NCBI GenBank assembly: GCA_024196135.1
Contig: JAMQCK010000453.1
Coordinates: 1-22,449 of the forward strand
Length of the DNA stretch: 22,449 bases
DNA from: Pleurotus ostreatus/Saccharomyces cerevisiae fusant
Taxonomy: Eukaryota > Opisthokonta
Direction: 5' to 3'
Below the pieces are notes generated by a model. That model made no database searches. It saw nothing but the letters and a program-made list of their open reading frames with translations, and was not told the origin of the DNA. The translations under genes and the position numbers were made by a program. This document shows, piece by piece, positions 8,626-18,177 of the stretch; the stretch's first letter is position 1; every line of letters starts with the position of its first letter.

Positions 8626-11072
8626 TCACCCCAATTGGTCCGGCTCCGGCGCCCATTCATTCGGTATCCGCCCAATCGACCAGCCAACCTGCGGGCGCCC
8701 GTCAGTAAGTGCGCTGTAGTCATCTCGGAACCAGAACGGGAGAAGCGTATCGTGTAGAACAACTGGACGCAAGGTAGAGTGTGGACGTGTATGAACTCAA
8801 GCCAACAGGAAGCACATCGCGCGAAGAGGAAGCACATAGTGCAAAAAGGAAGCACACCGTGTAAACAGGCACTCACCTTAACCAGCGTCTCCATCGGCAC
8901 GCGCGAGTTATCCAACAGATCCTGGTCATACGCGACCGCGCCGCGCGGGAAGAGCGCGATCACGGTGCTCCCGCCGTACGCGAAGTAGCCTAATTCATCC
9001 CCACGACGGACTTGTTCATTCTCTTTCCCCTCCCCACCGACCGTCCACCGTATACTACCCACCAGCAGCGCACCGACAGCGACCAGCGCGACCGCTGCGC
9101 CCGAGTGCGCTTCCCGCATGTGCAAGACCGAACGGACGTTCGCGGTGAGGATGTCGAGGCCAGGCTGGTTGATCGCTTGGGGGTTCACTGGGGGTGGGGG
9201 GTTAGCTACAGTCTCTCGGCTTCATGATACGGGATGAAGCAAGTCGACTCCCGACCCTCTACCACAAGCCACCACCCTCCACCACATCCACCCCCCACCC
9301 AGCTCAACCCTCAACTCACCCGTAAAATACTCCCCCTCCACATCTTCCACCCGCCGCACCTCCCCATCAATCGGGCTATGGAACCTATGATAATCCGACG
9401 GCGCCAGGCGGAAGATGGCCACCGACCCGCCGTCGTAGGCGCGCGCGGCGGCGCTGGCGGCGGGGACGTTGAGGAGCTGGGGGATGGTGAAGTTGCGGCC
9501 TTTGATCCTGGGGGGAAGAAAAGGAGGTTAGTGGTTTGATTAGGAAAGTGGTGTCGTAGGGGGTGCTGGGATACGCGGGGGAGGGGGGAAAGGGGAAGTG
9601 TAACTCGGACGAAAAGTGGTGGGGAAGTGAGAAAGATTCGTCACCATACTTACCAAAACTCAGTCGCCAAGTTCACATCCTCGTACACCGCTAGCCGCGA
9701 GTCGGCCATGCTGCACAGGCCGCGCTCATCCGCCGCGTTCTGCACGGGGCGCGCATCGGGGCGGAGTCGTCTGTCACGGGTGGGCGTGAGCATGAGTATG
9801 GGTGGTAGGGAGTATTCACGGCCAGCCTCGCGCCATCGCTGACCCCCATCCTCAAACCACACAACTTGAAACCCACCACATAAGAGAAACAAAACCCACC
9901 TGTAGAAGAACTCATTAAAGCACCCATACTTGCTCAAATCCTGCTCCAGCAGCTCCCCCGTGTCGATCTTGTACGTGCTGATGAAGCCCGGGATGGCGTG
10001 CGTGGAGGCGGGGGAGTCGTAGGTTTGTCCTTGCTGGATGTGGGTAATAATCGGAGGTCAGTGAGTGTAGTTAGGACGCAGTTTGGAGAGTGGGAGTGTG
10101 GTGAGAGGGGCGAAGGTGTGGGTCAAAGGGAGCCAAACGCATAGCAAGGATGGTATAGCAAACTAGCCTTGATAGACTGCTCCTTCAGCAGATTCTGCAG
10201 CCAGTCCATCTGTAGCATCTTCTTTTGGAGCGCGCCATAGAAGAGGAGATGCATGCCGATTCTGGGCGAGTGGTGTTGCGTTAGTTCAATGCTCCCTTGG
10301 CCGACGGACCGAGGCTGAACGTCAATCTACGGATCAAACAAAGAGCGCACCTAGCATACAATGGCATATACTCAAACACCCTCTCGCCCGTCTCCCTTAC
10401 GATCACATAATTCCCGACGTGGTACTTCGCTGCGAGACGCTCCAACCACGGTATGCGAAGAGCCTGGATCGTCTCGAGGTCCGCGGTGGTGGCGAAGATG
10501 GTGTCGGCGGCGAGGGTGGAGGAATCGTGGGCGGAGGTGGTGAGGGTAGAGGGGGAGAACGTGGTGGAGGACGTTGTGTTGAGGGCAGGGGAGGCTTCGG
10601 TGAGGGCGGAGGTTGAAGTTGAAAGGGCGTCTGCTGAAGGGGAGGGTGATGCCGTGTCCACAGCTCGCGGCCGATTGAACGCCGCGGACAGCTCGACGAG
10701 CCGGGTGAGCGCGTCCGCGACCTCCTTCGCCTCTGCCTCGGGGTCGACGTCGGGCATGTTCTCCGGTACGGTGATCACCTCGACGGGCTTGCCATCGGCG
10801 GTGGGGCGGCTTGCATCCGCGTCCGAGGGGTGACTTCCATTCGTAGAAGTGGTAGAGACCGGCTGGTACGCTGATGAAGCGAGCGCTCGATATGCGGCTG
10901 TGTCCTTCTCCCTTACCGGCGAGTGATCATCCTCTGTCGTCCTTCTACCGTCTTTGGAGGTCCTTCTACCATCTCCATCGTACTTCTCATGCTGCAAGAG
11001 CTTCTGCGTTGGCCGAATCGCGTACTTGAGGCCACTAAAGGGGTTGGGGAGCGCGCCGAAGCAGGAGGGCAT
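8626..11072 (-). CDS. PSD: Phosphatidylserine decarboxylase, GGST type, 7 exons
   Basis: Model (coding direction): 11072-10351, 10261-10168, 10033-9900, 9770-9654, 9507-9320, 9187-8877 and 8688-8626; 1629 nt, 542 residues. The enzyme makes phosphatidylethanolamine from phosphatidylserine and matures by self-cleavage into beta and alpha chains with a pyruvoyl cofactor. The cleavage motif GGST (490-493) predicts a short alpha chain of about 51 residues starting at Ser492. GGST is also the motif of yeast Psd2. Other family blocks: FFYRRLRPDARPV, ADSRL, EFWIKGRNFTI, YHRFHSPIDG (His395, His398), VNPQAINQPG, VAVGALLVGS and a C-terminal METLVKVGWSIGR completed by the last exon. The ~210-residue N-terminal part is Ser/Thr-rich with a short RRTSKDGRRTTEDD repeat and shows no C2 or EF-hand domain. 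Intron 2 has a GC donor (AAG|GCTAGT). ATG 11072 (CCCACCATG) is the only in-frame ATG, although the frame stays open upstream to a GTG at 11429. A related amino-acid decarboxylase is the main alternative. Confidence 0.9.
8807..8866 (+). repeat. 20-base tandem repeat, three copies, in the last decarboxylase intron
   Basis: Three successive 20-base units each begin AGGAAGCACA (8807, 8827 and 8847), with the second halves diverged. The array lies in the 188-nt last intron (8876-8689) immediately next to the donor site, which is at the right end of the array. On the transcript the units read as spaced TGTGCTTCCT motifs. Confidence 0.8.
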
Positions 11073-12083
11073 GGTGGGGGGAAGGAGTCTCGGCTGCGAG
11101 GAGGATAGGTGTCTTGAGCTAAGCGGAGAGGTACAGAGGGCGCCGTACGGGGAGGCGCTGAGGGCGCGATGGATGCGGAGGAGAACGCGGGAGGGCCAAG
11201 GGCAGGGGCGCTTGTGCGCAAGATCACGCGAGTTGGTGGGTATCAATCGAAGGCTGCTAGCTGTGGCTCGCTGTCCAGATGACCTAGGTGCGCGTGCCGT
11301 ATGGTAGCAGGTGTCCGTAGCCGTGAAGAGACGACCAGCGGCTGGTGGGTGGGAGTGAGTACGATGTCGTGCGCGACGTTGGACGCGACGAAGAAACCGC
11401 CAAGAAGCCGGCGGCCCGGTCGTTATCACTTTAGATAAGATTGTGATGTGATGAGCTCTAGGTGCGTGCCATTTGTTTGGTGTTTGTTTGTTTGCATCTT
11501 TTCAGCTCAAGTCGTAAGTACAAATTTGATTCTTCCGAGTTTTTTGTGCCGAGGAACTACAGTAAATGTGCGTAGCGCAATTTTTTTGCTCGCTAAACCC
11601 GGACGATATACTGAGGTGCAGGAGCCACGAGCTTCTGTCAATTGGAGTTGAGAGCGCGCAGTGATCAGGCGCTACCCAGCGGCGTGTTTGAGGACCTGAG
11701 CTTACGCCGATTTGGTTCATGGGATGCAGCCCTCGATAAATGCTGTCTTGGAAGAGAGAGGAGACGACAAGGTCGGGTACTTCCGAGTCGCCGAGTTCGA
11801 AGTGCCGGGAATTCTGACCGGCGACCTGCGGAAGATGCATGCGAAGGGCGGGCCAGTGAATGGGTGGGTAGTCAACGGGAAGTATGGGTTTGGGGTGCGG
11901 AGGATGGTTATTAACACTCGGAGAAGGATAAAAGCCCACCTGGGAGGGATGTTGTCAATAGCCAATCCCTCGACTTTGAGCTCGGCAAATATTCGCGCAT
12001 CGGGAGCACCATTCGTTACATAAGGACAGATAACAAACATGATAGATTTGTGCGAAGGAGCAGTCAGCAGCATGGGGCGGTGG
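11073..12083. other. Intergenic region between the decarboxylase and MYND genes
   Basis: About 1.0 kb. The part adjoining 11073 is the 5' flank of the decarboxylase gene; its frame remains open to 11429 without another ATG. The part from about 11520 to 11900 is the inverted relic of the epoxide hydrolase locus, listed separately. The rest (about 11900-12083) lies beyond the stop of the MYND-protein gene and should include its 3' UTR. No intact gene is seen. Confidence 0.6.
11520..11900 (+). pseudogene. Inverted, internally deleted relic of the epoxide hydrolase locus
   Basis: Two blocks match the epoxide hydrolase locus in the same order but on the opposite strand. The left block (about 11520-11690) resembles the hydrolase upstream region (about 8300-8110, minus); 18 bases are identical at 11656-11673 and 8155-8172, and a flanking CGAGGTGCAG/TGAGGTGCAG stretch aligns. 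The right block (about 11730-11895) resembles the last exon: 18 bases are identical at 11820-11837 and 5961-5978, and the translation reads GDLRKMHAKGGP against [12 protein letters not shown] in the intact gene. About 2 kb of the parent, including the nucleophile exon, is missing between the blocks. The segment for the catalytic histidine has changed (GGHFAA aligns with VGYFRVA, Tyr for His). The copy cannot encode an active enzyme. Confidence 0.82.
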
Positions 12084-13984
12084 TTACGCGTCCAAGATCG
12101 CGAGACCCGAATTTACTCTGTCATTTTCGTCCGCCGCCTCTTTCTCGACTTCCTCGAGCATCACGTCCAATTGGAATGCAGTATCCAGTTCTTCAATCGA
12201 ATCCTTTCCCCATTCTCGCCAGTATATGACAAGCCTGGTCGTCCAGGCGTCTTCGGGGGCCAGCTGCTCAACAACCTCCACCCTGTGCGTGATCGCCGGT
12301 TCGCGAAGGTCGACGTGCAGTGCCATTCGATGGCGGCGGTTCGGATCCAAGGCCAAGGCCTCCCCTACTATGGAGCGTAGGTTTCTGTGCATAGAAACGA
12401 CGGCGAGCGCGCAGATGAAGCGCCAATCACGCTGGGTCATCCGAGCTGCGCGAAGTGCTCAGCATATCCCCTTCCGCGCGCCACTAGCCGCTGACTCACT
12501 GACGAGGCCGAAGAGACAAGTTTGGCGATGCTTTTCCTTCCAGTGGGCCCTTTGGCACCGCTCCGAGCAGTACCAGGCGTCTTTGCCTTGGCACGCCAAT
12601 GGCTTCATCCCGGGTTCAGTCAATGACTGGGTACACTGACAGACCAAAAGTGAGCAAGGTTGATCTTGCGACAAGGAGAAAAAGAACACACCTGCGAGTA
12701 CGAGCACTGTTCTCTGCCTTCCTTATATATGTCCCTCGCATGGCCGAGAGCGGCGGCGCGTTCACAGTAGGCAATCAACCATTCGGCGATGACCGGGTGT
12801 CGCTCGCTCGCTCGCTCGAGGTCAGATACAAGGCCCGTGATGTTGCGCTCGAATGCACGCAATATTCTCCAGGAGTTGAAGTCATTCGTGATGTGGCGAG
12901 CGACGTCTTGCACAGGTTTGGTGACCTTGCAGTCATCGCAGCAATTTAGTGCGTTCAGGACCGTGACCATGATGCCGTCGTTGATCGCCCACTCGATCGT
13001 CTTGTTGTTGAGTGAGAAGGCCCAGACGTTGCTGAGGTAGGTGCATCCCATCATGAGCGCTGCCCAATTACGGGTGGCGACGTGGTGGTCGAGAAGTTGG
13101 ACGAGCGTGCGCATGTCTTCCCGAGGGCAGGCGCTGACTTGGATATTCGGGGATAGTGTCAATATAGTGGCCACGCTGAGTAGTTTCGTGGGGATGACGT
13201 AGAGAGATCGCGGCACGTCCTTGAGGTAGAGGCCGTACCGTGAGATAACACGGCAGAGGCGCCGCCGTTTGTTCTGAATCCTCTGGCGCACCGTGCTGAC
13301 AACCAGTTCACTGGCCACGCGTGAGGACCCATCTTGCACGTTGATATGCCGTGCGAAGTCGAATATAAGCTCTACGACTCTCGCTACTACGTCCCACGGT
13401 GGATTGGCGGTATAGCGAAAGAGGTTGAGCCATATGTCGACCAGATATGTTATGTTGGGAGTGTCGAACACAAATTCGTACATTTGTTCGGGCCCGCCAT
13501 GCATATTCGGAAGACAGATGGCATACGGCAGCGCCGAAATAAGGCGGCAGAGCACCCGGTAGCCATGCGCACCTGAGGCGGGTTGCAGGCGGCCATTCAT
13601 AGGGTGCAGGATTTCCATCCAAGCAAGCACGGCAGGGATGTACCGGCGGAGATGACCATATACTGGCCTAGCCACAGGGATGAGGGGAAAGTCGCCGAGG
13701 TTTGTGCAAATCGTGGCGAAGCCGAGTAGAGAGTGCATCGCCTTGGCGATTGGGGGATCCATCAGAGAGAGTAGACAACGATCTCCATTGTTGAGCGTTG
13801 GTGGTCCTTTATCGAATTCGGCGAATGGGCACCCGTGGCGAAGCAGCGCATCTGTCCTCTTGACCAATGATCGAAAGCGCAGCGAGTCAAAACGCTCCGA
13901 GCTTGCGGGGCTGCACTCTGCAAAAGCTAAAACGATAGCTTTCAGCTCCTTCTTGGATGATTGGAGGTCCAGAGAAGGAGCCAT
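12084..13984 (-). CDS. MYND zinc-finger protein, 3 exons
   Basis: Model (coding direction): 13984-12692, 12635-12500 and 12445-12084; 596 residues. The first ~425 residues are mostly helical, without a recognised named domain, as is common in the large family of basidiomycete MYND proteins. The MYND finger spans the first splice: Cys427, Cys432, Cys446, Cys454, Cys458, His467 and Cys471, with YCSERCQRAHWKEKH as its core. The position expected to hold the fourth Cys (449) is Lys. MYND fingers usually mediate protein-protein contacts; no SET domain is seen. The C-terminal part (~150 residues) follows the 54-nt second intron and ends with an acidic stretch EEVEKEAADEND. The ATG at 13984 is chosen; the frame continues upstream only to non-ATG codons. 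The gene shares a 277-base divergent promoter with the kinase-like gene. Function unknown. Confidence 0.8.
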
Positions 13985-14261
13985 GCCAGGATTCCCGATG
14001 GTGGAGGGCTCAGGGAGCGTAGGAGGCACAATCACTGTCACTGTGACAGGTCGGAAGTGGTCATTACCCTATATGGTCAATCCTTGTCACGGTTGAACTT
14101 ACGTAAGTCACTGCATACGCGTGTGACAGTTTGACAGCAACTTGTCCCATACCAAGCGAGTTCCCCCCATCGGCGAGTGGAAGGACGTGCGTGCGTCTTG
14201 ACCGAACCTCGTGTCATCTCCTGGCTCTCACGCTCCACGCGCTATCTATACTTCGGCAGGT
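13985..14261. promoter_or_regulatory. Shared divergent promoter region, MYND protein and kinase-like protein
   Basis: 277 bases separate the two divergent start codons, so both 5' UTRs and promoters must fit here. There is no clear TATA box for either gene. A short palindrome-like CACTGTCACTGTGACAG lies near 14034-14050. Confidence 0.45.
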
Positions 14262-15344
14262 ATGGCTCCTGACGCAGCTCAGTCGTACGTTGAACCGACG
14301 ACCGTCGAATTGTTTCTACTCACTACGTTCATAAGGGACCTCTTTCCTGAATACGTCGAGGGCGAGGACTTGCAGCTTTTTCTGAAGGATGTTGGTCCAT
14401 CTTCCACGAGAGGGATGTCCATCACTTGCAAGATTGTAAAGGCATATCGTCCATTCACCATGTCTCCCGTCCTCCTCGTCTCCATCCTCCCATCTGCAGC
14501 ATTCTCAGAGAATGCGTACTCTCTTCCCCCAACTGTCATTCTCAAACTCTACGACCGACGATGCTTCACCAACATCCGCTCTGACTTCGACGAAGGCAAG
14601 CCGTGGTCCCTCGAGAAGGAAAAGGAATATCGCCTATATCTCGACGGCGTCTCCAACGGTTCTGCAGCATCCCTTGACTTCGGAAGCCCGACGTTCTTCT
14701 ATGACAACGACGTCTCGGACGGCGAGTTCGAGGCGTATCTCCACCATGTGGCGCGAAAAACATTCGACGCGGAGCGCGCTGCCTACGAGCGCCTGCGGGA
14801 GTTACAGGGGAAGCTGCTGCCGACGCTGTATGGAGCTGTCGAGTACGAAGCTGTCATACACAACACCCGCGATGAAAGCGGGATGGTCACGGAGACAGTC
14901 CCTGGACTCCTGCTCGAATTCGTCTCGTCGCTCTCCCTCCGGCAGCTTACCACCACCTGGAAGACGCGCGACCCACCGCTACCAAACACGGTCCTCGCCG
15001 CTGTATGCGAGGAGGCGGTGAGAGTCGTCGATCGCGTCAACGACTTCGAGGTATTGAACGAGGATGTGCGGGTGGACAACTTCCTCATCCGCGAAGAGCT
15101 CTTGATCTCGTATGCTCAGGGTGATGCCGCCACCCTAGACGGCGCGGTAGTCCTGATCGACCTCGGGCAATGTCGCTTCCGACGGGAGGACGAGAGCGAA
15201 GACGAGTGGATTCTAGCCAAGTGGTCACAGGACGAGACTGGTGCAATTGGCTTCATCGCTCTCAATCTCGTGCGACGGTTCGTTGGAGAGGACGTATGGA
15301 AATACGAAAGGGACCTGCGATACTATCGCCCGCTAGAGGAGTGA
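14262..15344 (+). CDS. Protein kinase-like protein, intronless
   Basis: 360 residues from the ATG at 14262; the frame extends 17 codons further to a GTG at 14211, which is not used. The sequence carries shortened, diverged kinase-fold signatures. A candidate ATP-site Lys is in TVILKLYDRR (about residue 95). A catalytic-loop-like LNEDVRVDNFLI lies at about 265-276, where Asp and Asn follow the usual D-x4-N spacing but His/Arg of HRD are absent. VVLIDLGQCRF at about 296-306 has DLG in place of DFG. These features fit the basidiomycete-expanded families of kinase-like or phosphotransferase-like proteins. Substrate and activity are unknown, and it may be a pseudokinase. The complete lack of introns contrasts with every other complete gene in the window. 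It converges on SEC6 with 238 bases between stops. Confidence 0.72.
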   Translation: MAPDAAQSYVEPTTVELFLLTTFIRDLFPEYVEGEDLQLFLKDVGPSSTRGMSITCKIVKAYRPFTMSPVLLVSILPSAAFSENAYSLPPTVILKLYDRRCFTNIRSDFDEGKPWSLEKEKEYRLYLDGVSNGSAASLDFGSPTFFYDNDVSDGEFEAYLHHVARKTFDAERAAYERLRELQGKLLPTLYGAVEYEAVIHNTRDESGMVTETVPGLLLEFVSSLSLRQLTTTWKTRDPPLPNTVLAAVCEEAVRVVDRVNDFEVLNEDVRVDNFLIREELLISYAQGDAATLDGAVVLIDLGQCRFRREDESEDEWILAKWSQDETGAIGFIALNLVRRFVGEDVWKYERDLRYYRPLEE

Positions 15345-15582
15345 AAGAAATTTAGCAGCACCATGCAACTACCATTTCCGATATTATACATCTACGTACC
15401 TGAGCAGAAAACTTGGTGTGTCAATGAAGAAGTTGAGCGCTCGCAAACTGGGTATGCTGTCCTTTCCCAAACCGTGAATAGTGCAAATAAGGATACAATG
15501 CGATGATGGTACAAGCAGGTGAGTATCGCGCCCAACCTGCGGTCGAGATATAGGTAGCGAGCAGCCACGGTATACCGCATGT

Positions 15583-17999
15583 CTATGTCGCTCGCTGCAG
15601 GAAGCGAGAGAAGCTACTCTGGACAGAGATCTTCTTCATGATGGTGGGTGCAGGCGCTACCAAATCATCATCAGTCATGGACGAGAGTGTACGCCACGAG
15701 AACACTCACGTTCTGTTAGGTCCTCCGAGTTGGCCTTCCGCTTGATGCTGTCCATCACCTCGCTCACGGCCGAGCGGTCCAAGTCATTCCGTGCCTTCAC
15801 CAGGCCCTCCACGAACTGCAGGTTCGGCCCGTGTATCTTGGCGAACTCGAAGAACGACAGGAAGATGAGGTCCTTCGACGCCTCCAGCATCGCGAGCACG
15901 AGGTTCATGATATCGAACGCCGCCTCGAGCTCCTCGCGCTTCTTGTATCCGGAGAAGAATGAGAACACCGCCTCAATATCGTCCCCGATCTTGTTTGCCG
16001 CGGTGGGCATCTTGAGCTTCGAGGCGTTCGCAAGCGCGGTGAGGTAGGTGACGAGGAAGGATTCGATGAGGTCGTCGATGAGGAGGTCGAGTAGAGAGGG
16101 GTTCAGGTAGGACTGGAAGTCCTCCATGTAGTCTCGCAATGTTGCCACGATCTGCGCCATGACATCGCCCTCATACCAGGCCTGCTGGAACAAGGTCTTC
16201 GTCGCTGGCCGCAGATCGTTGAACATCATGTCAATGAGCGTCTGCGTGCACTTTCGCGCGACGTCGAGATACCCGTCGAATGCGCTGTTCAAGTGCTCGC
16301 TGATTGGCACCCGGTACTTCTCCGACACCAAGGGTTCGACGCGCGCGAGCAGCGCCTCCGTGTAGTCTGCGCTCTTGATCTGGTCGTTCGCGAGCGCGAT
16401 GCAGTACTCCATCAGCCCCGACGCAACCTCCTCCGGCTTCTCCGTCTGCTTCTTGAACTCGGCCTCGACGGTGCGCACCCACGTCTCCTGGATCCCGCGC
16501 ATCACGCGATTCGTCTCCGCGACAACACGCGCGAGAATCGCGCCCTGACCACTCTCCGTAGCGAGGTCGATCTGCTGGTTGACCATTTGGAAGAGAATGA
16601 CCGCGCCCTGCATGCCGTAGAGACCGTCGCTGTCGATCTCGGGTGGTTCCGCGCGAGTGGTGAACTCGCCGACTTCGGTCTTCATCAGGTTGGCGGACCA
16701 CTCGTCAAGCTTTTTGATGATGAGCTGGACGTAGTCCTCGATGAGGTCCTGCTCCTTGCCATCCAAGAGGGGCGGCTCCATAAGCTCGGGCGGGATGTTC
16801 AGCTCCTTCATGTCGGCCTTGTAGCTCTTGATCCAGTTGAAGAGCTCGAGAAGGACGCTGGCACCGGGGTCGGAAGCGACAAGCCTCTTCAAGGTGTTGT
16901 TGAGGGCTTTGTGATATTCGCGGATGTAGAATGAGTACACCTCGTAGCTGGGCGGGAAGCAGGGCACGACATCGCTTTCTATGCGAATGATGTCCTGATA
17001 CATCCAGCCGATGTCGTTCAGGAAGCCAACAGGGTCGTTCGCGTACTGTTCATATGCGTCGCTGAAGGTCGCCTGGATAGACTCTGAAATGGCCTTCATA
17101 ATCTTCGACCGGTAGTGCTTGATGACACGCGCGTTGGCTTGCATCGACTTGAACTTCGACGCCGCATCCATCTTGGCGGCCTTCTTAACGAGTCGAATGG
17201 CAATAGCCTGCAAGCGGCGGCGACGTGAGGTCATGAGGCGAACACTCCGCGGCCCGCGCACCTTCTCGTCCTCCCTGCCCTCGGTTTCGGCGATCTTGAT
17301 GAGCTTCACGACGACGTCCGGGTTCCCCGCGCGCACGATGCTCAGTACGTTCGACGCGAGGCCGATGATGTACTGGTCGAACGCCTCGATAACGCCGTTC
17401 AGGCGCTCGAACCACTGCGAGAGGGTCGCGCGCGACTGCGCCGACGCCTTCTTCGCCTGGTGCATGGTCTCGTTGCGGAAGTCTTCAAGCTGCTTGAGCT
17501 GGAAATGGATGACGAGGAGATTGGGGGCGGGACCGAGGATGTCCTGACTGTCTTCCTCAAGCATGTTCTCGAGCATGTCCAGTCGCGAGTTCATCTCGAG
17601 GAGGTTCTGCACCATCTCCTCCGTCTGCTCGAAATTCCTGTGCACCATGGACACCTAGGTCTAGTCAATACCTCTATACGTCTGCTGAAAGACACCGCAT
17701 ACCCTACTGATCTGGTCGAATGTTGCAACATGGTTCTGGGGATCGTTGCATTCTCGGTCTATCTGCACCATCTCATCGCGGATGGTCTGCACATTCTTCC
17801 GCGTATTCAACAGCTTGCGGAGCCCTTCTCGCGTCGCGGTAAGCTGCTCCTTCACTCCTGTTCGTAGTCGTGCGTCTATGGAGGCCTTCTCCTTCTCGAG
17901 CTTCTTGCGATACGCGGAGACCTTTGCCAGATCGTCGGGAGACTGCAGGTACTCCCCGATCGCCTGCGCCGCGGAGGCTGGGCCAGCAGCTGCAGCCAT
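15583..17999 (-). CDS. SEC6: Exocyst complex component Sec6, 3 exons
   Basis: Model (coding direction): 17999-17703, 17654-15710 and 15656-15583; 771 residues, normal for the family. Sec6 (EXOC3) is a core subunit of the octameric exocyst, which tethers secretory vesicles to the plasma membrane at sites of growth such as hyphal tips. The N-terminal ~200 residues are helical and coiled-coil-like (SAYRKKLEKEKASIDARL, FEQTEEMVQNLLEMNSRLD). The body has typical Sec6 segments such as NDIGWMYQDI, PPSYEVYSFYIREYH and FEFAKIHGPNLQFVEGLVKA. The last 53-nt intron is needed to reach the true C-terminus (PAPTIMKKISVQSSFSRF); reading through it gives a different short end. Splice phases are consistent. 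It is divergent from COQ6, with 178 bases between the start codons. Confidence 0.93.
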
Positions 18000-18177
18000 A
18001 TCGTGAAGAGTAGAAGACGGAGTTCGTGTAGTGTATCAGAGGTTCATGCAAAGAGTTCGTGGGATGCGCTGGCGTAGTGGCGATGGACGTAAGAAACAAG
18101 ATGAATGCAGGTAACAATTACCTCCATTTCGAGAGAACAATGGACGCGGCGTGATCCTGACCTTGTTCCGGGCATTC
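18000..18177. promoter_or_regulatory. Shared divergent promoter region, SEC6 and COQ6
   Basis: 178 bases lie between the two start codons, with no obvious TATA box for either gene. On the plus strand a four-codon reading frame (ATG at 18140, TGA at 18152-18154, encoding MDAA) precedes the COQ6 start by 23 bases. Its ATG context (AACAATGG) is favourable, so it could act as an upstream ORF if it is transcribed. Confidence 0.5.

Noticed and set aside
10913..11227. A second minus-strand frame over the decarboxylase start
   Set aside because: It is out of phase with the decarboxylase exons and has no homology pattern; a shadow of biased codon use.
11712..12023. A 103-codon plus-strand ORF as a real small gene
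   Set aside because: Its core is the degraded last exon of an epoxide hydrolase with the catalytic histidine replaced and no upstream exons left.
13985..14041. N-terminal extension of the MYND protein
   Set aside because: The extension starts at GTG and contains no ATG before 13984.
14211..14261. N-terminal extension of the kinase-like protein
   Set aside because: It begins at GTG; the ATG at 14262 is the expected eukaryotic start.
16231..16934. Long open frames on both strands inside SEC6
   Set aside because: They overlap conserved Sec6 coding sequence in other frames and lack any family pattern.
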